From: Bin5 sp965221145
GTDB lineage: Bacteria > Chloroflexota > Anaerolineae > Caldilineales > Caldilineaceae
Reading direction: 5' to 3'
Length of the DNA: 64,000 bases
Assembly: GCA_965221145.1 (NCBI GenBank)
Contig: OZ244877.1
Coordinates: forward strand, 5,146,001 to 5,210,000
Shown here: positions 38,316 through 45,810 of the stretch, one piece after another
How the letters are laid out: the number at the start of each line of letters is the position of its first letter
Numbering within the stretch: the first letter of the stretch is position 1
The notes under the pieces: model-generated
Database searches by the model: none
What the model saw: only the letters and a program-made list of their open reading frames with translations
What the model was told of the DNA's origin: nothing
Program-made: the position numbers and the translations under genes

Positions 38316-38374
38316 TTTGAAGATTTTTTGGCGGACAAGACTTTGATTGTGGCGCCAATACAAAAATGATCAAA
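38316..38374. repeat. 60-bp TTTGAAG element, copy 4
   Basis: 59 bases (one A missing in the right arm), in the gap between divergent chrA and the CapA gene. Confidence 0.85.
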
Positions 38375-38598
38375 TGCTGGGAACTGCACGCGCATACAAA
38401 TCGTTGAGGCTTTATCGCCGGAATGTCTGATTCAGACGGCAATGTACCGAAATGCACTCTATCTGTCAACGACAGCCTGCCGCAAGCGTCAGAATGACGA
38501 CGCGATTCGCGAGAATGTCAGGGCAGTTACACCGGATTCGGCGCTCTACTGTACTGGATGTCCACCGAACTGGGAGACAGCTCTGACAGACCGTTTCG

Positions 38599-40704
38599 AT
38601 GTGTTCGAAGAGCCAGCCTGTAATTGACCAATATTGGCGTTCGCCATATACTCTTAACTCGGACTCTATGCCAGTAAATCTCCACAGTATGGCCTTCCAA
38701 CGGATGTCAGGCAGCGGCACGGCAATGTTAAACCGACTTTTTGAAGATTTTTTGGCGGAGATGTCTTTGATAGCAGCGCCAATACAAAAAATCATCAAAG
38801 ACGTCATCTGTAAACGACTTGGGAAGCAGTTGTCGAAGCCGCCGAACGTCCCAGATTTTTGGCGGGTGGCGGCTGAGAAGCCCGGATTGGGATCCGGCCG
38901 CCTTGTGCTTCGCAGAGGCGTCCTGGCGAACCTTCGCTCCCCCAGCCGACTTCTCGTCACCGTTCTGCTGGGGATCGTCGGCGTGGCAGTCGCCGCGTCG
39001 ATCGCCTCCTTTGCCGGCGGGCAATTTGAAGGTTTTTTGGCGGAGAGGCTTTCATTGCCAACACCAATACAAAAAACCTTCAAACATGACGCCGGAGGGG
39101 TAGAGACCAACTCCGCAACGCCGTCGCAGCCGCTCGCGGCGAGTTCAGCCAGTCGCAGCGGCTGGCTGACGCTCGCAATCGACACCGCCCTGCCAGAGCG
39201 TTACTTCAATCAGCTGCTCTCCCTGGTCGTCGGGCTGGACACGATCGAGGCCGACGGCGCCCGCAAAACGGTCTACCTGCTCGATCAGCCGCGCCACGCC
39301 GATGTGCAGATACGCCTGGCGGCCGGAACGGAGCGGGCGGAAAGTGTGTTGTTCACGCGCTTCCTGGCGCCGGTCGCGCCTTTTGCCACAGTTGACGATG
39401 ACGTTTCCATGGCAGAGTTGAAGCTGCGCTGGCAGGGCAGGGGCAGCGGCCCACTGATCATCGACGCCGATTATGTGTCCGAGCTGGAGGTGATCTTTGG
39501 CGAAGAGGCGTCCGACTCGGTACAGACCGCCAGCAGCAGTTCCCTCCCCCCGATGCTGGAGGCGTCCAACGACGCCTTGGCAATTGTGCCTTTCGAAAAC
39601 CTGACGCCGGTTCTGAAGGTTCTGCATCTGAACGGCGTAAACATCCTGAGCAATACCTTCAACGAGACCACCTATCCGCTGACGGTCGTAGTGGCTGTGT
39701 TTGGCGCGGATGGCGAAACCATCGCGGCGGCCCTGCGCCCACATGTTTCGCAGCCGACGAATCGCAGCCCCGACCAACTGACGACCTTAATCATGACCGG
39801 CGTCACCGCGATGGCCCGCATCACCGCAGTCCGCATGGATACGAAGGGCTACGACTACCCGGCCCAGGTGATTGCGCCGACGCTCAGTGCAGCCGACATC
39901 ACCCACGTCAGCAATGAAGTGCCCTTCCTGGAAGGCTGTGACGCCGACCCATCGCTGAACAACATGATCCTGTGCAGCGACACGGCCTACTGGGCCGCGC
40001 TCGAGGCGCTCGGCACCGATATCGTCGGACTGAGCGGAAACCACGTCAACGACTTCGGACGCGAGGGCGCGCGCGAGTCGATTGGCTGGTATCGGCAGAA
40101 CCGGATTCCCATCTATGGGAGCGGCCTGAATGAGGAGGAGGCCTGCGCGCCCTTGTTATGGACCCACAACGGCAACCGCTTTGCCTTCTTCGCAGCTCTG
40201 GCCCACTATCCCAGCTTCGCCTGGGCGACCGAAGATGAGCCGGGCGTCTGCAACTATTTCGCAAATAAAGAGCGTATATTTGCCGACATCGCGGCGCTAC
40301 GCAGCGATGTCGATGTGATCGCGGTGGAACTGCAACATGAGGAGGTCTACAATCCCGCCCCGATCTACCAGCAGGTGCAGGATTTCCGCGAGTTGCGCGC
40401 GGCCGGCGTGGATATTGTCACCGGCGTCCAGAGCCACGTGCCCCAGGCGATGGAGCCGTATGGGTACGCGGGTGAAGTTCCCGGCATTATCGTCTATGGT
40501 TTGGGCAATCTGTTCTTCGATCAGATGTGGAGTTGGCAGACCCGCACTTCGCTGATAGCCCGTCACACGATCCATGAAGGCCAGGTGATCAGCACGGAGA
40601 TTCTGACCGCGGTGATTGAGGACTATGCACAGCCCCGCTGGACGACGGAAGCCGAACGCGGTGACATCTTGCGGCAGATTTTCTTCGCCGCGCCGCCGCG
40701 CTGA
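38599..40704 (+). CDS. CapA family membrane-anchored protein with two in-frame repeat insertions
   Basis: 701 codons; the start is uncertain. A transmembrane helix lies at residues 118-137 (LLVTVLLGIVGVAVAASIAS) and the rest is extracellular. Conserved CapA (poly-gamma-glutamate-type metallophosphatase) motifs are THVSNEVPF, LSGNHVNDFG, VELQHEEVYNP, VTGVQSHVPQ and VYGLGNLFFDQ. Two copies of the 60-bp palindromic element are read in frame: residues 48-67 (FEDFLAEMSLIAAPIQKIIK) and 143-162 (FEGFLAERLSLPTPIQKTFK), the latter between the membrane helix and the catalytic part. If translation starts at an internal GTG at 38866, only the second copy is coding. Metal-binding function is expected from the family. 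Confidence 0.85.
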   Translation: MCSKSQPVIDQYWRSPYTLNSDSMPVNLHSMAFQRMSGSGTAMLNRLFEDFLAEMSLIAAPIQKIIKDVICKRLGKQLSKPPNVPDFWRVAAEKPGLGSGRLVLRRGVLANLRSPSRLLVTVLLGIVGVAVAASIASFAGGQFEGFLAERLSLPTPIQKTFKHDAGGVETNSATPSQPLAASSASRSGWLTLAIDTALPERYFNQLLSLVVGLDTIEADGARKTVYLLDQPRHADVQIRLAAGTERAESVLFTRFLAPVAPFATVDDDVSMAELKLRWQGRGSGPLIIDADYVSELEVIFGEEASDSVQTASSSSLPPMLEASNDALAIVPFENLTPVLKVLHLNGVNILSNTFNETTYPLTVVVAVFGADGETIAAALRPHVSQPTNRSPDQLTTLIMTGVTAMARITAVRMDTKGYDYPAQVIAPTLSAADITHVSNEVPFLEGCDADPSLNNMILCSDTAYWAALEALGTDIVGLSGNHVNDFGREGARESIGWYRQNRIPIYGSGLNEEEACAPLLWTHNGNRFAFFAALAHYPSFAWATEDEPGVCNYFANKERIFADIAALRSDVDVIAVELQHEEVYNPAPIYQQVQDFRELRAAGVDIVTGVQSHVPQAMEPYGYAGEVPGIIVYGLGNLFFDQMWSWQTRTSLIARHTIHEGQVISTEILTAVIEDYAQPRWTTEAERGDILRQIFFAAPPR
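38740..38799. repeat. 60-bp TTTGAAG element, copy 5
   Basis: 60 bases in the 5' part of the CapA-family frame, read as 20 codons. Confidence 0.9.
39025..39084. repeat. 60-bp TTTGAAG element, copy 6 (coding)
   Basis: 60 bases, nearly identical to copy 1, inside the CapA-family gene downstream of the membrane helix; read as 20 codons. Confidence 0.92.
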
Positions 40705-40715
40705 GGATGACCGCA

Positions 40716-40819
40716 TTTGAAGATTTTTTGGCGGACAAGTCTTTGAAAGCAGCGTCTTTGCCCTCCCCCGACCCCACTCTGGCACTTGGGGGAGGGCAAA
40801 AGCTCAAGAAATCATCAAA
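40716..40819. repeat. 60-bp TTTGAAG element, copy 7, split by a second palindrome
   Basis: Both ends of the element are present, but a GC-rich palindrome (TTTGCCCTCCCCC ... GGGGGAGGGCAAA) replaces about 7 central bases. It begins 12 bases after the CapA-family stop codon. Confidence 0.85.
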
Positions 40820-40879
40820 CTTGGCGATGCGTATGTCGGAGCGTGTCTTCGAGGCAAGTCGCGTGGCGAATGCTATGGG

Positions 40880-41422
40880 TTAGAATGTCTTCCCCGTGTA
40901 GGTAATTCCACGGATTCCATACTCTCCTGTCTTGCGCAGGAACTCCTTGTACGGCTCGCAGATTTTGCTTACATCATCACGAGCCATATCGAATAACGAC
41001 GCAATCTCCTCATACGAAAGCGGATTGTGCATCCGCACTCCTAATGTCAGAATCGCATCGTCAACAGGATCAGCCAACCGGTCCGCGCCATTCACTATCT
41101 GCTGTTTTTGAAAAGACTCCCGCCCACTGTTCCCGTACAAAGCGTCTTCCCACATGGCGCGCGGTCGCACTGCCTGACGCAATGACTTCCTCGTATAGAC
41201 AAGCTCAGGGCCGTCTTCTCCTGCCGTGCGCAAAAAATCCTTGTACGGCTCACAAATTTCGTTCACATCGTCGCGCGCAATGCCGAATAACGACGCAATT
41301 TCCTTATACGAGAGCGAATTGTGCATCCGCACGCCCAGCGTCAGAATCGCATCGTAAATTGGATCGGTTAACCGAATCTCACCGCGAACGGTTCTTTGCA
41401 TAGACAAAGTATTTACCGCCAT
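40880..41422 (-). CDS. Protein with two tandem helix-turn-helix-like repeats
   Basis: 180 residues, function not recognised. It is built of two repeats about 55 residues long (LTDPIYDAILTLGVRMHNSLSYKEIASLF... and LADPVDDAILTLGVRMHNPLSYEEIASLF...), each resembling a sigma-factor region 4-type helix-turn-helix (SYKEIASLFGIARDDVNEI). The repeats are also very similar at the DNA level, so the duplication is recent. The ATG at 41422 is chosen for its AAGGAGG upstream; the track of open frame extends further without support. Likely a DNA-binding or regulatory protein, an inference. Confidence 0.7.
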   Translation of the reverse strand: MAVNTLSMQRTVRGEIRLTDPIYDAILTLGVRMHNSLSYKEIASLFGIARDDVNEICEPYKDFLRTAGEDGPELVYTRKSLRQAVRPRAMWEDALYGNSGRESFQKQQIVNGADRLADPVDDAILTLGVRMHNPLSYEEIASLFDMARDDVSKICEPYKEFLRKTGEYGIRGITYTGKTF

Positions 41423-41526
41423 AAAGAACCTCCTTACAGGATTGCCTTCAATACTGTGACCAAAGCGCAGGCCGAGACCAAACTGCAATTCTGTTGCAGG
41501 CGGGCGTCATCTCGCCGATGGTAGAG

Positions 41527-41586
41527 TCTGAAGATTTTTTGGCGGACAAGTCTTTGAAAGCAGCGCCAATACAAAAAATCTTCAAA
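41527..41586. repeat. 60-bp TTTGAAG element, copy 8
   Basis: 60 bases between the duplicated-HTH gene and the end of the AIM24 gene; first base arm TCTGAAG. Still open as SEDFLADKSLKAAPIQKIFK. Confidence 0.9.
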
Positions 41587-41634
41587 ACGTGAAATGAGAG
41601 CCACTTTATGCGGGCGCAGCGCGAGAAGCGTTCC

Positions 41635-42297
41635 TCAGCTTGCCGACTTGGCGCCAAAGTTGCGCTTGAGGGTCTGGAGCAGCACGCGCCCGGGGCCGCG
41701 CAGATTGGTCATGAACAGCCCTTCCCCGCCGAATACCATCCTGCGGCAGCCGCCCACACCACGAATGTCGTAGTCGACTTCAGCCGAAAACGCGGCCAGA
41801 TTGCCGGTGCTGACGAGCATCTCTTCGCCCGCCGCCATCTGGCGTTCATAGAAATCGCCGCTGCCGTGCACGAGCGCCTTGCCCACGCCGGAGATCGTCT
41901 GTAAGAAGAGACCGGCGCCGCCGAAAACCGCTGCCCCGGCCCGCCGCGCCACCGTCACAGTGATGTCAACGTCTTCACCCCAAGCGGCCACAAAGGAGCC
42001 GCGCGTCGTCGTAACCGCGCCGTCGCGCTCCAGATCCCATATCTCCAGGTGGCCGGGCGCGTTGGCCGCCAGCAGCGCATATTGCTCTTCGGCTTTCGTC
42101 TCCAGATATGTGAGGGCGAGGCCTTCACCGGAGAGGCTGCGCCGCACCGCGCTGCCCGCGCCCCCCGGCACGCGCAAGCTCCACTGCATTCGGGACGAAT
42201 AGGCCATCAACGTGCCTTTGCTGACCCAGGCAAACTCACCCGGCGCAAAATCCAGGCGAGCGGACTGGGCAATTTCACCACTGATGCTATACTGCAT
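41635..42297 (-). CDS. AIM24/TIGR00266 family protein
   Basis: 220 residues, beta-rich throughout. MQYSISGEIAQSARLDFAPGEFAWVSKGTLMAY opens the family, and glycine turns repeat through it (GGAGLFLQTISG, GEGLFMTNLRGPG). The family forms trimeric beta-prisms related to tryptophan RNA-binding attenuation proteins and yeast Aim24; role unknown. AGGAG precedes the ATG directly, and a GCGCCCC palindrome sits upstream of that binding site. Confidence 0.88.
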   Translation of the reverse strand: MQYSISGEIAQSARLDFAPGEFAWVSKGTLMAYSSRMQWSLRVPGGAGSAVRRSLSGEGLALTYLETKAEEQYALLAANAPGHLEIWDLERDGAVTTTRGSFVAAWGEDVDITVTVARRAGAAVFGGAGLFLQTISGVGKALVHGSGDFYERQMAAGEEMLVSTGNLAAFSAEVDYDIRGVGGCRRMVFGGEGLFMTNLRGPGRVLLQTLKRNFGAKSAS

Positions 42298-42312
42298 ATC
42301 GTAACTCCTTTC

Positions 42313-42335
42313 GCGCCCCTTTCAAGCAGGGGCGC
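42313..42335. repeat. Short GCGCCCC palindrome, intergenic
   Basis: 23 bases between the divergent AIM24 and yciH genes, five bases from the AIM24 ribosome binding site. Confidence 0.8.
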
Positions 42336-42380
42336 AATGCACCGACCTCCACTTTCCGGCCAGACGGATGGAGACGTACC

Positions 42381-42758
42381 ATGCCCAAGCGTAAAGCCAG
42401 AAGGGCAAATCGCACCTCTTCCAGAGATGCGGGACCGCGGCTCGTCTACTCGACGGAACCGGAGCAGACCCCGCCCGAACTTCCTCGGAATCCGGCCGCG
42501 CCCTTTGCCGTACAGGGAACGCAGCCGGTGCGCGTCCGCCTGGAGCGTAAGGGACGCAAAGGGAAGGTCGTTTCGATCATCACGGGCGTAAAAAGTCCGG
42601 ATGTGGGCAAACGCGCCCTGGCGAAGCACTTGAAGAATAAACTGGGATGCGGCGGCGCGGTCAAAGGTGGAGATATCGAGATCCAGGGCGACCAGCGGGA
42701 TCGGCTGGTTGCGCTCCTGAACGAACTGGGATACCGGGCCAAATCCAGCGGCCACTGA
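42381..42758 (+). CDS. yciH: SUI1-family translation factor (YciH)
   Basis: 125 residues. A basic N-terminal tail (PKRKARRANRTSSR) precedes the SUI1/eIF1 fold: VRVRLERKGRKGKVVSIITGV, then LAKHLKNKLGCGGAVKGGDIEIQGDQRDRLVALLNELGY. Bacterial YciH resembles archaeal aIF1 and influences initiation fidelity at the small ribosomal subunit. Full length. A 60-bp palindromic element starts four bases past the stop and may serve as terminator. Confidence 0.92.
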   Translation: MPKRKARRANRTSSRDAGPRLVYSTEPEQTPPELPRNPAAPFAVQGTQPVRVRLERKGRKGKVVSIITGVKSPDVGKRALAKHLKNKLGCGGAVKGGDIEIQGDQRDRLVALLNELGYRAKSSGH

Positions 42759-42762
42759 CCAG

Positions 42763-42822
42763 TTTGAATATTTTTTGTATTGGCGTTGGCAATGAGCGCC
42801 TCTGCGCCAAAAAATTTTCAAA
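42763..42822. repeat. 60-bp TTTGAAG element, copy 9 (inverted)
   Basis: 60 bases between the convergent yciH and GlgD-like genes. The stem plus T tract would work as a bidirectional terminator. Confidence 0.88.
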
Positions 42823-42827
42823 TTCAG

Positions 42828-44084
42828 TCAGCGCAGATTTCGGCCTATGCTCGTCCCGCTCTCCACGCTCTTGCAGTCCCCGAATGCGTCCGCGCCGCTG
42901 AACGGATGGATCACGACATTGCGGCCGAGTTGCGTCCCCGCCGGGACTACGCTGCCCTTGCCCACAAGCGTCAGGCCGGTGTTGAGCCGGGCCGGCAGCT
43001 CCGGATTAGGGCTGTTGTTGTCGGAGTGGCCGAAGTGCGCGTCCTGACAGATGCGCGCCTGCTTGTCAACCACACAGCGTTCGACGACCGCGCCCGGTTC
43101 GATAATCGTATCATTGAGAATGACACTGTCGCGCACAAGCGCCCCCTCCCCCACCTGCACGCCGGGGGATAACACGCTGCGCTCCACCGCGCCCTCGATC
43201 TGGCAGCCATTGGAGAGCAGCGCCCCATCCACGTCCGCGGCCGGCCCCAGCTTGACCGGCGCGCGCTTTTGGCTGCGCGTATGCACGACCCACTCCGGCG
43301 CATAGAGATTGAGCGCCGGCTCCTCCGCCAGCAGGCTCATATTGGCATCCCAGTAGGCCTGAATTGTGCTGGCGTCCGCCCAATAGCCGGGATAGGTATA
43401 GCTGGCGACATGCCCCTGCGCCACCAGCCCCGGCAGAATATGCTGGCCGATGTCATCGCCGCTGCCGTTCGTCAGCGCCTCCACCAGAAAGTCGCGCCGG
43501 AACACGTACACGCCCATGCTGGCGAGGTTCTGTTGCGTGCGCCGCGGCTTCTCCTCAAACGCGATAACGCGGTCGTCCGCGTCCAACGAGATGATGCCGA
43601 AACGATGGGTTTCATGGCGGCTCACGCGGCGGACGGCAATCGTCACCGGCGCGTCCGTGTGCAGATGATGCGTAAGAAGTGGCCGGTAGTCCATCAGATA
43701 GATATGTTTGCCGGACAGGATCAACACGCACTCCTCTTTCTGCTGGAGTACGTAGTCAAGGTTCCGACGGATGGCATCGGCGGAGCCGCGCTGCCAATCG
43801 CCGTAGAGGCCGCCCCGATAGGGCTGCAACAGGCGCACGCCGCCGCTGGAGCGGTCCAGATCCCAGGGCTTTCCAATGCCGATATGGTCGTTAAGGCTGC
43901 GGGGTCGGTATTGGGTGAGCACAGCGACATTGTGGATACCGCTGTTGACACAGTTGCTCAGCGAAAAATCGATCAGCCGGAACTTGCCGGCAAAGGGAAC
44001 GGCCGGCTCCGAGCGGACCTCGGTCAGAACACTCAGATCGGCATTGTCAGCCCCAGCCATGATCATGGCGAATGCGCAAGCCAT
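42828..44084 (-). CDS. GlgC paralogue without catalytic residues (GlgD-like)
   Basis: 418 residues, aligned along its whole length with the neighbouring GlgC, including VPFAGKFRLIDFSLSNCVNSGI and the C-terminal left-handed beta-helix hexapeptides (SNGCQIEGAVERSVLSPGVQVGEGALVRDSVI). Two active-site features are lost: the nucleotide loop GGEGTRL is here GADNADL (residues 11-17), and the catalytic aspartate of SGDHIYKMDY is lysine (SGKHIYLMDY, K126). Family knowledge: Firmicutes GlgD and plant large subunits are similarly inactive partners of GlgC. It is probably a regulatory subunit. Second in a minus-strand operon. Confidence 0.9.
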   Translation of the reverse strand: MACAFAMIMAGADNADLSVLTEVRSEPAVPFAGKFRLIDFSLSNCVNSGIHNVAVLTQYRPRSLNDHIGIGKPWDLDRSSGGVRLLQPYRGGLYGDWQRGSADAIRRNLDYVLQQKEECVLILSGKHIYLMDYRPLLTHHLHTDAPVTIAVRRVSRHETHRFGIISLDADDRVIAFEEKPRRTQQNLASMGVYVFRRDFLVEALTNGSGDDIGQHILPGLVAQGHVASYTYPGYWADASTIQAYWDANMSLLAEEPALNLYAPEWVVHTRSQKRAPVKLGPAADVDGALLSNGCQIEGAVERSVLSPGVQVGEGALVRDSVILNDTIIEPGAVVERCVVDKQARICQDAHFGHSDNNSPNPELPARLNTGLTLVGKGSVVPAGTQLGRNVVIHPFSGADAFGDCKSVESGTSIGRNLR

Positions 44085-44098
44085 AGGAAGTTATCCCC

Positions 44099-44169
44099 GC
44101 GCCCCTTTCGGTCCGGCCTGAGCCGACCGCATCCCCCGCGCATTTGGCGAAGGCCGGAACCTGAGGCGC
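44099..44169. repeat. Long GCGCCCC-family palindromic repeat, between glgC genes
   Basis: 71 bases in inverse orientation to the array at 32.4 kb; it fills almost the whole gap between glgC and its GlgD-like neighbour. Confidence 0.88.
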
Positions 44170-44179
44170 AACGCTGAAA

Positions 44180-45439
44180 TTAAACGGTCTGCCCGTCCTC
44201 GACGACCAGATTCGGCGGGAAATCCGCTTCGCCCCGGTCGCTGTTGACGATCACATTGGTGCCGATCTGCGCGCCGTCGGGAATGAATGCGCTCTTGCCG
44301 ATGACGGTATGGCCGCTGTCCAGTTTGTCCGGCAACAGCGCATTCGGCGGCGGCGGTTCCGACATGGCGCCCCCCACTTGCGCGCCGAAGCCGACGATGA
44401 CCTGTTTGTCGATGATGACCCGCTCCACGCGCGCGCCGGGGCCGATCCACGAATCGTTCATAATCACGCTATCCTGCACGAACGCGCCCGGGCTGACATA
44501 CACACCGGGGCTGAGGATGCTGTTCCTGATCAGGCCATGCACTTCGCAACCGTTCGACACCATGCTCTGGACAACATGGGACTGGGGGCCGAACTTGGCG
44601 GGCGGGCGTTCCTCGGAGCGCGTCGAGATCGGCCAGTCGTCCGCATACAGGTCCAGCGCCGGATTCGCATCAAGCAGTTCGAGGCTTGTCTTCCAGTAGG
44701 CGTCAACGGTGCCGACATCGACCCAATAGCCGGTGAAGGGGTAGGAAAAGACCCGATCCCCGGCGGCCAGCATATCCGGGACGACGTGCTTGCCAAAATC
44801 GCTGCGCGGGCCGTCCGCGCTCTTTTCCCGCAGACGTTGGGCCAGCACGCGGCTGTTGAAGACATAGATCCCCATCGACGCCAGATTGCTGGTCGGCTCC
44901 TTTGGTTTCTCATGGAACTGAACGATCTCATCCTCCGCGTTCGTCTCCATGATGCCAAAGCGGTGCGCCTCCTCGATCGGCACCGGCATGACGCCGATGG
45001 TCAGGTCGGCGCCCTTCTGCTGATGAAAGTCCAGCATCGGGCCGTAGTCCATCTTATAGATGTGATCGCCGGATAGGATCAGCGCTGTGTCGGCGTTGTT
45101 TTCCGACAGAAAGTTCAGATTCTGCAAGATCGCATCGGCGGTGCCGGCATACCAATCCTGCTCTCCCCGGCCCTGGTAAGGTTGCAAGAGCCGCACACCC
45201 CCATGCTGGCGGTCCAGGTCCCAGGGCTTGCCGATTCCGATGTGATCATTGAGGCTGTGGGGACGATATTGGGTCAGAACGGCGACCGTATAGAGGCCGC
45301 TATTGACACAGTTGCTGATTGTAAAGTCGATAATTCTGAACTTGCCAGCGAACGGGACCGCGGGTTTGGCCCGCTTTTCCGACAAGACGGTCAGACGCGT
45401 TCCCTCCCCGCCGGCCAGAATCATAGCAACCGTTCTCAT
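44180..45439 (-). CDS. glgC: Glucose-1-phosphate adenylyltransferase
   Basis: 419 residues. The nucleotide loop is intact (AMILAGGEGTRLTVLS), KRAKPAVPFAGKFRIIDF is the second signature, and catalytic D125 is present in SGDHIYKMDY; the C-terminus is a left-handed beta-helix (SNGCEVHGLIRNSILSPGVYVSPGAFVQDSVI). It makes ADP-glucose for glycogen synthesis. The ATG at 45439 is chosen because the family starts there; the open frame continues upstream through a palindromic element. It precedes the inactive paralogue, with which it probably forms a hetero-oligomer. Confidence 0.95.
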   Translation of the reverse strand: MRTVAMILAGGEGTRLTVLSEKRAKPAVPFAGKFRIIDFTISNCVNSGLYTVAVLTQYRPHSLNDHIGIGKPWDLDRQHGGVRLLQPYQGRGEQDWYAGTADAILQNLNFLSENNADTALILSGDHIYKMDYGPMLDFHQQKGADLTIGVMPVPIEEAHRFGIMETNAEDEIVQFHEKPKEPTSNLASMGIYVFNSRVLAQRLREKSADGPRSDFGKHVVPDMLAAGDRVFSYPFTGYWVDVGTVDAYWKTSLELLDANPALDLYADDWPISTRSEERPPAKFGPQSHVVQSMVSNGCEVHGLIRNSILSPGVYVSPGAFVQDSVIMNDSWIGPGARVERVIIDKQVIVGFGAQVGGAMSEPPPPNALLPDKLDSGHTVIGKSAFIPDGAQIGTNVIVNSDRGEADFPPNLVVEDGQTV

Positions 45440-45493
45440 AGACGAAGCCCCGGAAATGTCCTCGCGATGAAGCGATCTGAGCGAATCCGCATT

Positions 45494-45553
45494 TTTGAAG
45501 ATTTTTTGGCGGACAAGTCTTTGAATGCAGCGCCAATACAAAAAATCATCAAA
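45494..45553. repeat. 60-bp TTTGAAG element, copy 10
   Basis: 60 bases, 55 bases upstream of the glgC start codon. Still open as FEDFLADKSLNAAPIQKIIK. Confidence 0.9.
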
Positions 45554-45643
45554 CCAGTCTATCATATCTGAAAGGGCATGAAAACCAAATTGCAAAGCAG
45601 GCCGGGAACCAATGCCAACGCCTGACTCAGATACGGGCGTTCT

Positions 45644-45671
45644 TTGACTAAACAGCCTGAGTCTCTATACT
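45644..45671 (+). promoter_or_regulatory. Promoter of the glycosyltransferase array
   Basis: TTGACT and TATACT with a 16-base spacer, about 140 bases ahead of the first array gene. Close to the vegetative consensus. Confidence 0.6.
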
Positions 45672-45810
45672 TGAATCTTGAGTTCGACGAAGGTGCATCC
45701 CGCACTAACCACATTCGGCTGTGCAGTTTGTCGACTCCAGTGCAACGTGAGCCTACGGCACCGCACCCCTCCCCCGGAGTGCATGCAAGCAGACGCAGAT
45801 CCCGAATCAA

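Larger units (their letters stand above)
45440..45810. other. Intergenic region between glgC and the glycosyltransferase array
   Basis: About 370 bases between divergent genes. It holds a 60-bp element and a strong promoter for the glycosyltransferase array. No gene is supported. Confidence 0.6.
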
